A stretch of 64,000 bases of DNA from CAVVKW01 sp963761705 (GTDB taxonomy: Bacteria > Verrucomicrobiota > Verrucomicrobiia > Chthoniobacterales > JAATET01), in assembly GCA_963761705.1 (NCBI GenBank), contig CAVXHK010000002.1:1-64000 (forward strand), given 5' to 3'. The position numbers were made by a program, and so were the translations under genes. Shown here in pieces: positions 16,858 to 25,217 of the stretch (the stretch's first letter is position 1; every line of letters begins with the position of its first letter). A model generated the notes under the pieces. It made no database searches and was not told the DNA's origin. It worked only from the letters and a program-made list of their open reading frames with translations.

Positions 16858-17367
16858 CTACTGCGGCGTCCGCTCCAGCTTCGTCACGTCAAACCCCCGC
16901 GCCACCGCCTCCGCCACGACCCGCTCATACACCGCGTCCGGCATCGTCGGGTCCCGCGACAGCACCCACAGGTAATCCCGCGACGGCGACCCCACCAACG
17001 CCCAGTCGTAAGCCTGCTCGTCCAACGCCAGGATCCAATAATCCCCCTCGAACGGCCAGAAAAAGCTCACCTTCAACTTCGAATTCCCACTCTCCGGCAC
17101 GACGCGGGCCGTTCCCACGCTCTGCTTGGTCTCGCCGTTTTTGGCGACACACTCATTGTCGACTTTGATCGTTCCGTCCTCTCGCGGCGTGTAGGTCGCC
17201 GTCACGGCCCGCGCGCAATCTCGCTGAAACCAAGTCGGGAAGCGCGCGATCTCGTGCCACTCTCCGGAGTATTGCTTCAAGTCGACGCGGTTGGCGGTCG
17301 AAGGCGGATTCGTAGTGGCGCAAGCTGCGAAAGCGAGGCTGAGAGCGGCGAGGGCGAGGAATTTCAT
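16858..17367 (-). CDS. blc: Bacterial lipocalin (Blc type), lipoprotein
   Basis: The 169-residue protein starts with a lipoprotein signal (MKFLALAALSLAFAACATT; lipobox ending in Cys). The lipocalin body shows YSGEWHEIARFPTWFQRDC, the later strand DYWILALDEQAYDWALVG and YLWVLSRDPTMPD. Bacterial lipocalins sit in the outer membrane and bind lysophospholipids or fatty acids. It is divergent from the peptide-binding lipoprotein gene 55 bp away. Confidence 0.88.
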   Translation of the reverse strand: MKFLALAALSLAFAACATTNPPSTANRVDLKQYSGEWHEIARFPTWFQRDCARAVTATYTPREDGTIKVDNECVAKNGETKQSVGTARVVPESGNSKLKVSFFWPFEGDYWILALDEQAYDWALVGSPSRDYLWVLSRDPTMPDAVYERVVAEAVARGFDVTKLERTPQ

Positions 17368-17422
17368 GTTTCGGTTGGGTTTCGATGTGACGCGCACGCA
17401 CCACGCCCTTACTTTCCAACCG

Positions 17423-19000
17423 ATGCGTCGCTTCTTCGCAAGTCTGGGATTGATCGCTCTGCTCGCCGGTTGCGACGGCGCACGCGACCGGGCCGACCTC
17501 GTGTTCATCAACGGCGCGGAACCCGAGACCCTCGATCCCGCCATCATCACCGGCCAACCCGAGGGCCGCATCGTGAATGCCCTCTTCGAAGGCCTCACCA
17601 GCTACAACCGCTCCGGCCAAGTCGTGCCGGGCGTCGCCGAGTCGTGGACGATCTCACCCGACGGCCGCGTCTACACGTTCACGCTCCGCCCCGAAGCGAG
17701 GTGGAGCGACGGGCGGCCGGTGACCGCGGAGGATTTCGTCCGCTCTTGGCAACGCACGCTCACCCCCGCCACCGGCTCCGCCTACAACTACCAACTCTAC
17801 TACGTCAAAAACGCCCAGGCCTTCGCCGACGGCGAGATCACCGACTTTACGCAAGTCGGCGTGCAGGCTCTCGACGACCACACCCTCCGCGTCGAACTCA
17901 CCAACCCCACGCCATTTTTCCTCGGACTCGCCGCGTTCCCCACGCTCCACCCCGTCCCCGTCGAACTCATTGAGCGGGTCGGCGACGATTGGGTCAAGCC
18001 GGAGCACCTCGTGAACAATGGTGCCTACCTCCTCGAGGACTGGCGGCTCAACGACCACATCCGCCTGCGGAAAAACCCCGCCTACTGGAATGCGGCCACC
18101 GTCGCCATCGAGACCGTCGACATTCTCCCGATCAACCAGGCGAACACGGCATTTAATTTCTACGAAAGCGGCATCGCCGACCTCGCCATCGACAAAGGCC
18201 TCATGCCCCCCGCCTTGCTTCAGGATCTCAAGCAGCGCCCCGACTTCCACAGCGCCCCCTTCCTCGGCACGTTCTTCCTCCGCTTCAATTGCGTCAACGG
18301 CCCCTTCGCCGATGAACGCGTCCGCCGCGCTTTCTCCCTCGCCGTCGACAAACGCCGCATCGTCGAGAAAATCACCCGCGCCGGCGAACTCCCCGCTCCC
18401 GGCTTCGTCCCCCCCGGCATCGCGGGCTACGTCTCGCCCGACGGCCTCGAATACGACCCCGGGCGTGCCGCTGCCCTCCTCGCCGAAGCCGGTTACCCCG
18501 GGGGCCAGGGCTTCCCGCTCGTCCGTTATCTTTACAACGAAAGCGAGCAAAACCAAGCCATCGCCGTCGAGCTCCAGGCCATGTGGCGCGACGCCCTCGG
18601 CATCAACATCAACCTCAGTCGCCAGGAGTGGAAGGTCTACCTCAACTCGATGAACGAACTCGACTACGACATCTGCCGCTCCAGCTGGGTCGGCGACTAC
18701 CCGGACCCAAATACCTTCCTCGACATGTTCCTCACCGGCGGCGGCAACAACCGGACCGGCTGGGCCAGCCCGGCCTACGACACCCTCATCGCCGAAGCCG
18801 CGCGCACCGTCGAACCGAACGCCCGGTTCGAGATTTTGAAAAAAGCCGAGCGCCTCCTCGTCGCCGAAGCCGTCCCGATCTGCCCCATCTATTTCTACGT
18901 CGGCATCCAGCTCTACGACGCCAACCGCATCGGCGGCATCGAACCCAACGTCCTCGACGAACACCCGATCAAAGCGATGTTCCTCAAGGACCCGGGCTGA
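17423..19000 (+). CDS. Peptide ABC transporter substrate-binding lipoprotein (OppA family)
   Basis: The 525-residue protein has a lipobox signal (MRRFFASLGLIALLAGCDG) and the SBP_bac_5 body: ALFEGLTSYNRSGQVVPGVA, FTLRPEARWSDGRPVTAEDF, WRLNDHIRLRKNPAYWN, and DEHPIKAMFLKDPG at the end. It binds oligopeptides for an Opp-type importer, but no permease or ATPase gene adjoins it, so the partner lies elsewhere. The start was chosen to begin the signal peptide. Confidence 0.9.
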   Translation: MRRFFASLGLIALLAGCDGARDRADLVFINGAEPETLDPAIITGQPEGRIVNALFEGLTSYNRSGQVVPGVAESWTISPDGRVYTFTLRPEARWSDGRPVTAEDFVRSWQRTLTPATGSAYNYQLYYVKNAQAFADGEITDFTQVGVQALDDHTLRVELTNPTPFFLGLAAFPTLHPVPVELIERVGDDWVKPEHLVNNGAYLLEDWRLNDHIRLRKNPAYWNAATVAIETVDILPINQANTAFNFYESGIADLAIDKGLMPPALLQDLKQRPDFHSAPFLGTFFLRFNCVNGPFADERVRRAFSLAVDKRRIVEKITRAGELPAPGFVPPGIAGYVSPDGLEYDPGRAAALLAEAGYPGGQGFPLVRYLYNESEQNQAIAVELQAMWRDALGININLSRQEWKVYLNSMNELDYDICRSSWVGDYPDPNTFLDMFLTGGGNNRTGWASPAYDTLIAEAARTVEPNARFEILKKAERLLVAEAVPICPIYFYVGIQLYDANRIGGIEPNVLDEHPIKAMFLKDPG

Positions 19001-19043
19001 AAAATCCCTTGACGCACCCCCGCCCTACCCTAAGTTCCCCCAG

Positions 19044-19236
19044 ATCTTATCACGAGTGACCGAGGGACAGGCCCGATGAAGTCACGGCAACCGACTGGGA
19101 CCGCGCGAGCGCGATCAGTGACCAGGTGCCAAATCCTGCTCGGCGGCTTCGGCGGTCGGGGAAGATGAGATGCGAGCGTCACCCTTCGTGGGTCCGTCCG
19201 CCTCTGTCACTCTTGATAAGACGAAAAGAAGTCTTA
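19044..19236 (+). promoter_or_regulatory. SAM-I (S-box) riboswitch and its expression platform
   Basis: The conserved core is directly readable: ATCTTATCACGAG opens P1, then GAGGGACAGGCCCGATGAA, CGGCAACC, CAGGTGCCAAATCCTG and the closing GAAGATGAGAT. P1 pairs 19044-19051 with 19164-19171. Downstream, GTCACTCTTGATAAG (19206-19220) can instead pair with 14 of 15 bases of 19046-19060. A small hairpin, TAAGAC at 19217-19222 with GTCTTA at 19231-19236, partly covers the purine-rich ribosome-binding stretch before the ATG at 19241. This fits a translational off-switch: with SAM, P1 forms and the small hairpin is free to hide the site. Known S-box RNAs control methionine and SAM genes. The core is certain; the switching model is inferred. 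Confidence 0.92.
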
Positions 19237-19240
19237 CCCG

Positions 19241-20497
19241 ATGAGCGACAAACCATTTTTCAGCAATCTCAAGTGCCGCGAGTGCGGACGTCTCTACCCC
19301 AAAGAGGCCATCCACATCTGCGAGTTCGACTTCGGCCCCCTCGAAGCCGCCTACGACTACGATGCCATCCGCGCCTCGATCAGCCGCGAAGTCATCGAAT
19401 CCCGACCGCAGAGCATGTGGCGCTACCGGGAGCTCCTCCCCATCGACGGCCCGCCCACCGTCGGCCTGCAAACCGGTTTCACACCCCTCGTTCGCGCCGA
19501 CCGCCTCGCCGAGCGCCTCGGCGTCGGCGAACTTTACGTCAAAAACGACACCGTCAATTACCCCACGCTCTCCTTCAAAGACCGCGTCGTCTCCGTCGCC
19601 CTCACCCGCGCCCAGGAGCTCGGCTTCAAGATCGTCGCCTGCGCCTCGACCGGCAACCTCGCCAACTCCGTTGCCGCCAACGCCGCCGCCGCCGGACTCG
19701 AGAGCTACGTTCTCATTCCGTCCAACCTCGAGCAGAGCAAAGTCCAGGGTTCCCTCGTCTTCGGCTCGAACGTCATCGGCATCGAAGGCCCCTACGACCA
19801 GGTCAACCGCCTTTGCTCCGAGATTGCGGGCAAGTACGGCTGGGGATTCGTGAACGTCAACCTCCGCCCCTATTACGCCGAAGGCTCGAAATCGATGGGC
19901 TTCGAGATCGCCGAGCAACTCGGCTGGAAGCTCCCGCGCCACACCGTCATCCCGATGGCCAGCGGTTCGCTGCTCACCAAGATCTACAAGGCCTACACCG
20001 AGTTCTTCAAAGTCGGCATCCTCGACGAGCAACCCTTTAGCGTCCACGGCGCGCAGGCTTCTGGCTGCTCGCCGATCAGCGCCGCACTCAAGAAAAAGAC
20101 CGACATCGTCAAGCCCGTCCCGAATCCCGACACCATCGTCAAATCGCTCGCCATCGGCACTCCCGCCGACGGCTACTACGCCATCCGCACGATGAACGAG
20201 ACCGGCGGCAGCGCCGAGGATTGCACCGACGAAGAAGTCATCGAAGGCATCAGCCTCCTCGCGGAGACGACCGGCATCTTCGCCGAGACCGCCGGCGGCA
20301 CCACCGTCGCTTGTGCCAAGAAGCTCATCGACAGCGGCAAGATCCCGCGCAACGAAAGCATCGTCCTGTGCATCACCGGCCACGGCCTCAAAACGCAGGA
20401 GGCCATCGTCGGCAAAGTCGGCGCTCCCCGCATCATCAAACCCAGCCTCCGAGAGTTCGAAGCCCTCGTTGCCGACGAAGTCGCCCTCACCGCTTAA
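19241..20497 (+). CDS. Threonine-synthase-family PLP enzyme under SAM control; candidate homocysteine synthase
   Basis: The 418-residue enzyme has the ThrC/CysM PLP motif LSFKDRVVSVAL (Lys about 113) and the phosphate-binding ASTGNLANSVAANAAAAG. A short Cys-containing N-terminal region (KCRECGRLYPKEAIHICEF) resembles a zinc-binding knuckle. Sequence alone says threonine synthase, acting on O-phosphohomoserine. Its SAM-I riboswitch and the next genes (a MoaD/ThiS-like carrier and a NIL-domain protein) point instead to sulfur transfer: the same substrate plus a carrier thiocarboxylate would give homocysteine, as CysM does with CysO for cysteine. That assignment is inference. Plain threonine synthase remains possible. 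Confidence 0.85.
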   Translation: MSDKPFFSNLKCRECGRLYPKEAIHICEFDFGPLEAAYDYDAIRASISREVIESRPQSMWRYRELLPIDGPPTVGLQTGFTPLVRADRLAERLGVGELYVKNDTVNYPTLSFKDRVVSVALTRAQELGFKIVACASTGNLANSVAANAAAAGLESYVLIPSNLEQSKVQGSLVFGSNVIGIEGPYDQVNRLCSEIAGKYGWGFVNVNLRPYYAEGSKSMGFEIAEQLGWKLPRHTVIPMASGSLLTKIYKAYTEFFKVGILDEQPFSVHGAQASGCSPISAALKKKTDIVKPVPNPDTIVKSLAIGTPADGYYAIRTMNETGGSAEDCTDEEVIEGISLLAETTGIFAETAGGTTVACAKKLIDSGKIPRNESIVLCITGHGLKTQEAIVGKVGAPRIIKPSLREFEALVADEVALTA

Positions 20498-20515
20498 ACC
20501 AACCACCAAACCAAT

Positions 20516-20788
20516 ATGTCCACCGTCCGCATCCCCACCCCACTCCGCAAACTCACCGGCGACCAGGAAGTCGTCACCGCCTCCGGCGACACCGTTGGCG
20601 AGATCCTGCAAAATCTCGAAAAGACCTACCCCGGCCTCGGCGAGCGAGTTTACGACGAAAATGGAGCCGTCCGCCGCTTCGTGAACATCTTCCTCAACGA
20701 CGAAGACATTCGCTTCCTGGAAGGCCCCGAGACAAAGGTCGCGGAGTCCGACGAGCTCAGCATCGTTCCAGCGATCGCGGGTGGTTAG
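20516..20788 (+). CDS. MoaD/ThiS-family sulfur-carrier protein
   Basis: The 90-residue beta-grasp protein (VRIPTPLRKLTGDQEVVTAS at the start, RRFVNIFLNDEDIRFLEG in the middle) ends with Ala-Gly-Gly. The exposed C-terminal Gly-Gly is the residue pair that is adenylated and turned into a thiocarboxylate in MoaD, ThiS and CysO. No ThiF/MoeB-type activating enzyme is adjacent, so one elsewhere must serve it. It lies 18 bp after the threonine-synthase-like gene, as cysO lies by cysM in mycobacteria, suggesting it hands sulfur to that enzyme. Confidence 0.85.
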   Translation: MSTVRIPTPLRKLTGDQEVVTASGDTVGEILQNLEKTYPGLGERVYDENGAVRRFVNIFLNDEDIRFLEGPETKVAESDELSIVPAIAGG

Positions 20789-20890
20789 AAATAGGTTTTT
20801 GAACGGAAGAATGCAAAGGGTGAAAAAATTTGTGAATTTCCTCTGAATCTTCTTTGCGACCTTTGCGACCTTCTGTTCAAACCTCAACTC
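20789..20890. repeat. Intergenic inverted repeat
   Basis: The 102-bp gap holds an imperfect long inverted repeat: TTTTTGAACGGAAGAATGCA near 20795 faces TTTGCGACCTTCTGTTCAAA ending near 20881. CTTTGCGAC is also tandemly repeated (CTTTGCGACCTTTGCGACC). It looks like a dispersed intergenic repeat placed inside the sulfur operon. It could act as a processing or attenuation structure. Confidence 0.4.
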
Positions 20891-21139
20891 ATGTCCGCTC
20901 AATCCACCAAGCTCTGGCTCATGTATCCGGCCCGTCTCATCACGCGCCCGATCGTCTACGAACTCGCCCGTGAGTTCGAAGTCGTGACCAACGTCCGCCA
21001 GGCCAGCGTCACCGACGAGATCGGCCTCGTCTCGCTCGAACTCGACGGTGAGCGCGACGAGATCAAGAAAGCCATCGCCTGGCTCGAAGATCTCGGCGTG
21101 AAAGTCGAGCCGGTCGAGATCCAAGCCATCGAGAGTTAG
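20891..21139 (+). CDS. NIL-domain protein
   Basis: The 82-residue protein is a single NIL domain (KLWLMYPARLITRPIVYELA, FEVVTNVRQASVTDEIGL, LSLELDGERDEIKKAI-type region, VEPVEIQ end). NIL domains occur at the end of the methionine importer ATPase MetN as ligand sensors, and fused to ferredoxins in archaeal homocysteine synthesis proteins. Coupled with the SAM riboswitch and the sulfur carrier, a role in methionine/homocysteine sulfur metabolism is likely but the exact function is open. Confidence 0.8.
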   Translation: MSAQSTKLWLMYPARLITRPIVYELAREFEVVTNVRQASVTDEIGLVSLELDGERDEIKKAIAWLEDLGVKVEPVEIQAIES

Positions 21140-21154
21140 CTCTCTCCCCGCGTC

Positions 21155-21595
21155 GTGGCCCTGCAACGACTGCTCCTCGTCGACGGCCACAGCATGATTT
21201 TTCAGTGGCAGCAGCTTCGCGCCCTGCACGAGCGCAAGACCGCTACCGCCCGCGAGCAACTCGTCACCCTGCTCACCCGCTTCCACGATTCGTCCGACTA
21301 CCACGTCGCCGTCGTCTTCGACGGCAAGGGCCCGAAAGCCAACGAAACCGAAAACCCCGGCGGCATTCAGGTCTTCTATTCGGCCGCCGGCCAGACCGCC
21401 GACAGCGTGATCGAGCGTCTCGTCGCCAAATACGCGAAACTCTTCGACCTCACCGTCGCCACGGACGACTACCTCGAACGCACCACCGTCGAATCCTTCG
21501 GCGGCAACTGGATGTCCTCCGAAGAACTCGCCCGCGAAATCATCCAAGCCGAGTCCAACCTAACCGACCGCCTGACAAGACTCCGCAAACGCTAA
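21155..21595 (+). CDS. YacP-like NYN-domain putative ribonuclease
   Basis: The 146-residue protein has the NYN fold signature: RLLLVDGHSMIFQW at the start, YHVAVVFDGKGPK in the middle, and VATDDYLERTTVESFGG, giving the acidic residues of a PIN-like site. Homologues (YacP/Rae1) cut mRNA on the ribosome. A GTG start at 21155 is required to include the first strand and its Asp. It follows the NIL gene by 15 bp and is the last gene before the restriction-modification pair. Confidence 0.8.
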   Translation: MALQRLLLVDGHSMIFQWQQLRALHERKTATAREQLVTLLTRFHDSSDYHVAVVFDGKGPKANETENPGGIQVFYSAAGQTADSVIERLVAKYAKLFDLTVATDDYLERTTVESFGGNWMSSEELAREIIQAESNLTDRLTRLRKR

Positions 21596-21670
21596 CCAGC
21601 ACCCCGTGGTGGTCAACGTCAGGAGACCCGACGCTTGCAAAATTCGAAACCCTCCGCCCAACGACATCAC

Positions 21671-21716
21671 GATCCGTGACAGGCTCCTTCTCAGGTGCTA
21701 AATCCTGTCGGATGAG
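21671..21716 (+). promoter_or_regulatory. Fragment resembling the 3' half of a SAM-I riboswitch at the methyltransferase start
   Basis: GATCCGTGAC (21671-21680), CAGGTGCTAAATCCTG (21692-21707) and GATGAG (21711-21716) match the order GATCAGTGAC, CAGGTGCCAAATCCTG, GATGAG of the true riboswitch at 19114-19169, apart from an 11-base insertion and loss of the P4 arm. The 5' half of the aptamer (GGCCCGATGAA, CGGCAACC) is not clearly present. The methyltransferase ATG lies inside the GATGAG. It may be a decayed copy or a variant; a covariance search would decide. Confidence 0.35.
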
Positions 21717-22959
21717 TTGCCGACCCGTCGTGATCGATTTGTTCGCCGGCGCCGGCGGCTTTTCTTTAGCTGCCGAGACCGTAGGTGCGGACGTCACGCA
21801 CGCGTTCGAGATCGACCAGTGGGCCAGTGAAACCTTGCAAAAGAACCATTCGGCCACTCGGGTCACTACCTCCGATATTCAGCGGGTCACCAATTCGTGG
21901 ATTCGCGAGAACATCGAAAGCAATCCCGACCTCATCATTGGAGGCCCGCCCTGCCAGGGTTTCTCGCAAGCCGGACCCGCCCGCAAGGATCCGAAAGATC
22001 CTCGAAATTCGCTGTTCCGCGAATTTCTTCGATTCGTCCGGGTCTTGGAGCCGGAAACTGCCATCCTGGAGAACGTCCCTGGATTATTGAAAGCCGTCAC
22101 CTCAACCGGAAAGCCGGTCCCCGACGTCATCACGGCGGAATTCGAAAAGCTCGGCTTCAATGTCAGCATCTTGATCCTAGACGCCCATCGATATGGGGTC
22201 CCTCAGATCCGGCGAAGGGTGTTTTTTGTGGCATCGCAGTCCAGTTCTTCCACACTGCCGCCAATTCCGACCCACGGAGACCCGGATGGAGACTTGTTTC
22301 GCCAGCCCCGCCTCCCGCTTGTAACCGTCCGGGACGCGATCTCAGATCTCCCCATCGTCGACGTTGGGGATCCCGGCGATGACCAGCCTTACGCGATTCC
22401 GCCAACCCATCCCTTCCAGAAGCTGATGCGCCAAGCGGCTCCAGCTCTGATTGCGAACCACCATCCCATGCGGCACACCGCCCGGATGATCGAGCGATTT
22501 CGCTCGATCTCGCCTGGGCAATCCCAAAGCGATGCTCCGCCGGAACACGCGCCCCGCCGGCGAATGCGCTCGGAGACCGCCGTCGCCAGCTACGACCAGA
22601 ACAACCGCCGGATGCACTGGGACCGCCCGTGCCACACGATCACCGCCAGCTTCTACGCCAATTTTCTCCACCCGGAACTGCACCGTAATTTCACGCCTCG
22701 CGAGGGTGCCCGGATTCAAAGCTTTCCGGACCGCTACGTCTTTTGTGGCAAGCCCACGGTCGTCAGCTCCAAGCTTCTCGAGCGCGAGGGCCGGGGGGCG
22801 GAACGCTACCTCTCCCAATACAATCAGATCGGAAACGCGGTCCCCCCGTTGCTGGGTGCCGCGGTGCTACGACAGGTTCTTAGGAAAAATTCGCCGACCA
22901 AGACACGCAAAACGACCTCCGTTCGGGACGCGACTCTCTCCACGGCCTCGTCACTATGA
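21712..22959 (+). CDS. DNA (cytosine-5) methyltransferase of a restriction-modification system
   Basis: The 415-residue enzyme has the C5-methyltransferase motifs in order: motif I VIDLFAGAGGFSLAAE, motif IV LIIGGPPCQGFSQAG with the catalytic Cys, motif VI ILENVPGLL, motif VIII YGVPQIRRRVFFVA, motif IX RPCHTITASF and motif X YNQIGNAVPPLLGA. It transfers a methyl group from SAM to a cytosine in the recognition site, protecting DNA from the partner nuclease. Its stop overlaps the nuclease start by 4 bp. The target sequence cannot be read from this. Confidence 0.92.
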   Translation: MSCRPVVIDLFAGAGGFSLAAETVGADVTHAFEIDQWASETLQKNHSATRVTTSDIQRVTNSWIRENIESNPDLIIGGPPCQGFSQAGPARKDPKDPRNSLFREFLRFVRVLEPETAILENVPGLLKAVTSTGKPVPDVITAEFEKLGFNVSILILDAHRYGVPQIRRRVFFVASQSSSSTLPPIPTHGDPDGDLFRQPRLPLVTVRDAISDLPIVDVGDPGDDQPYAIPPTHPFQKLMRQAAPALIANHHPMRHTARMIERFRSISPGQSQSDAPPEHAPRRRMRSETAVASYDQNNRRMHWDRPCHTITASFYANFLHPELHRNFTPREGARIQSFPDRYVFCGKPTVVSSKLLEREGRGAERYLSQYNQIGNAVPPLLGAAVLRQVLRKNSPTKTRKTTSVRDATLSTASSL

Positions 22960-23858
22960 CCAATCGAGAAATCTTCGGTCGAGATCTCCCGTTCGGTGCC
23001 AGATACCCGCACGGCTCGAACATCTGCAAAAAGATCAAAGACCTCGACACCGCGTCCGGCAAAAGGGCGGACAAGCTGATTCACGCCGTTGCCACGCGCT
23101 ATCGAGAGTGGCGCGAAATCAGCGAGTCAGCCGTCGGGGACGATGAGAAAAATGATGATTGGCGCGGGTTCGTCGCGCGGGTTGCCGATGCGTACGAATC
23201 CTATCGAGCATTCCTGGACGAGGAGCGAATCGACACCTTCGACTCCAGAAGCGCGCTCCAATTATCCGCGCTGGAGGAATTTTGCACCTACCTGCTCTCA
23301 CCCTTGGTCGCGGAACTAGGCGGGGACGTCGACCTGGGGCATCGGGATGTTTTTCACGGCCTGTATTTCTCCGCCGCCAACTTCGAGCAGTTTTCGAAAC
23401 TGCCCGATGCCTTCTATCAGCGCGCGAACGTCGATTTTGTCATTTCAAAGCGCCTGGTCAGCTCGTTCTCGGATGGGGGCACCGCCAAAGAAGAGGTCAT
23501 TTACATTCCCGTCGTGGCGATCGAGTGCAAGACCTACCTGGACAAGCCGCGCTGGTTCGAAAGCGAGATGCTCGCCGACAACCTGAAGCGAGGATTTCCT
23601 TACTGCCGTCATTACCTGCTGGCTGAATTTCTCAAACTCGACACGCGCAAGGTGAATATCGTCGGCTCCCGACTCGACCACGTTTACGTTCTCCGCCGGT
23701 CCCCGAACGTCGACCGACGAAAGCGGCGGGCCGACGGGGCGAAACTACCCCCAATCCACGTCCCGGCGGTGCATCATTTGTTCCTGTCCGTGAAAACGCA
23801 CCTCACAACCCCTTGGGAACCGGAGCTGGGCTGGCAGGACTCCGGCGTTTTAAAATGA
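22956..23858 (+). CDS. Type II restriction endonuclease (PD-(D/E)XK, possibly Bpu10I-like)
   Basis: The 300-residue protein is coupled to the methyltransferase by an ATGA overlap. A PD-(D/E)XK-type centre is visible as NVDFVISKRL followed, after a short turn, by IPVVAIECKTYLDKPRWFES (Glu-x-Lys). The rest is mainly helical and not strongly recognisable; Bpu10I-type nucleases are the closest idea I have, at low confidence. Cutting specificity is unknown and should match the methyltransferase. Codon use is less GC-biased than neighbours, fitting recent gain. Confidence 0.75.
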   Translation: MTNREIFGRDLPFGARYPHGSNICKKIKDLDTASGKRADKLIHAVATRYREWREISESAVGDDEKNDDWRGFVARVADAYESYRAFLDEERIDTFDSRSALQLSALEEFCTYLLSPLVAELGGDVDLGHRDVFHGLYFSAANFEQFSKLPDAFYQRANVDFVISKRLVSSFSDGGTAKEEVIYIPVVAIECKTYLDKPRWFESEMLADNLKRGFPYCRHYLLAEFLKLDTRKVNIVGSRLDHVYVLRRSPNVDRRKRRADGAKLPPIHVPAVHHLFLSVKTHLTTPWEPELGWQDSGVLK

Positions 23859-25099
23859 TCCACAGCGAAGATTCTTTGTCATCGACCGTCCAGCACCGCT
23901 ACGCCGAATCCGTCGTCCCCACCTACGGTCGTTTCGACCTCGTGATCGAGCGCGGCAGCGGCTCCCGCGTCTGGGACGACGCCGGGCGCGAATACCTCGA
24001 CTTCGGCGGCGGCATCGCCGTCTGCTCGCTCGGCCACGCCCACCCCCGCGTCACCGCCGCCGTGACCGCCCAAGCCGCAACCCTCGTCCACACGTCGAAC
24101 CTCTACTACACGAAGCCCCAGATCGAACTCGCCGAGCGCCTCGTCGCCTGCGTCGGCACAGCGGGTAAGATCTTCTGCTGCAACAGCGGAGCCGAAGCTA
24201 ACGAAGGCCTCATCAAACTCGCCCGTCGCTTCGGCAGCGCGACCCAGCGCCACCACGTCATCACCTTCACGGGCTCGTTCCACGGCCGAACGATGGCCGG
24301 CATCTCCGCCACCGGTCAGGACAAGGTCAAAAAAGACTTCGGCCCCCTGCTCAACGGCTTCACCCACGTCCCGCTCGGCGACCTCGCCGCCGTCGAAGCC
24401 GCCATCACGCCGCAGACCGCCGCCATTCTCATCGAACCCGTTCAAGGCGAAGGCGGCATCCGTCCGGCCGATGGAAAATTTCTCACCGCCCTCCGCGAAC
24501 TCTGCGATCGGCGCGATCTCCTCCTTCTCTTCGACGAAGTCCAATGCGGCCTCGGTCGCACCGGCCACTACAACGGCTGGCACGCCATCCCGGGTGCGGC
24601 GGGCATCGTCCCAGACGGCATCAGCTGGGCCAAGGGCATCGCGAATGGCTTCCCGCTCGGCGCGTTCTGGATCCGCGACCGACCCGCCGACGCCGACCGC
24701 GGCCCCCTCTGCGACCTCCTCGGTCCCGGCTCCCACGGCACCACCTACGGCGGCAACCCGGTCGCCTGCGCCGCGGGCCTCGCCGTCCTCGACGAAATCG
24801 ACGAAAAGCACCTCCTCGCCCACGTCCGCGAGCAGGGAGCGACCTTCGCAAACGCGCTCGCCAATCTCGGTTCTCCGAAGATCGCCGACATCCGCGCCCT
24901 CGGTCTCATGATCGGCGTCGAGTTCACCCCCGACGACCCCGACCTCACCGCCCTCGCGATGACCAAGCGCCTCATGGCCGCTGGCCTCCTCGTCGTCCCC
25001 GCCGGCGAGCGAACGATCCGTTTCCTCCCCCCGCTCAACGTGACCGCCGAAGACATCGCCACCGCCGTCCGCATTCTCGCCGAGCAACTCGGCGGGTAA
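23855..25099 (+). CDS. argD: Acetylornithine aminotransferase (class III)
   Basis: The 414-residue PLP enzyme shows the class III pattern: REYLDFGGGIAVCSLGHAHP near the N-terminus, FCCNSGAEANEGLIKLARR, LLLFDEVQCGLGRTG (Asp contacting PLP) and ISWAKGIANGFPLGAFW with the Lys. It makes acetylornithine from N-acetylglutamate semialdehyde in arginine synthesis; 4-aminobutyrate or succinylornithine activity is possible. The ATG at 23855 overlaps the nuclease stop (ATGA), so it may be expressed from the restriction operon transcript. Confidence 0.88.
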   Translation: MIHSEDSLSSTVQHRYAESVVPTYGRFDLVIERGSGSRVWDDAGREYLDFGGGIAVCSLGHAHPRVTAAVTAQAATLVHTSNLYYTKPQIELAERLVACVGTAGKIFCCNSGAEANEGLIKLARRFGSATQRHHVITFTGSFHGRTMAGISATGQDKVKKDFGPLLNGFTHVPLGDLAAVEAAITPQTAAILIEPVQGEGGIRPADGKFLTALRELCDRRDLLLLFDEVQCGLGRTGHYNGWHAIPGAAGIVPDGISWAKGIANGFPLGAFWIRDRPADADRGPLCDLLGPGSHGTTYGGNPVACAAGLAVLDEIDEKHLLAHVREQGATFANALANLGSPKIADIRALGLMIGVEFTPDDPDLTALAMTKRLMAAGLLVVPAGERTIRFLPPLNVTAEDIATAVRILAEQLGG

Positions 25100-25217
25100 T
25101 TTGTAGCGACGATTCGATCAATCGCTCAGGCAGCCGATTGCAAATCACACCCCAAAATTCCCCGGAAGCCAGACGAACGCATCCCGCAACAGGCCAGCCC
25201 CAACCCGCCCCCCCTCG

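Noticed and set aside
19117..19549. Minus-strand 810-codon frame opposite the threonine-synthase operon
   Set aside because: It is a high-GC shadow across a riboswitch and four real genes, rich in Glu/Asp/Gly as such shadows are here.
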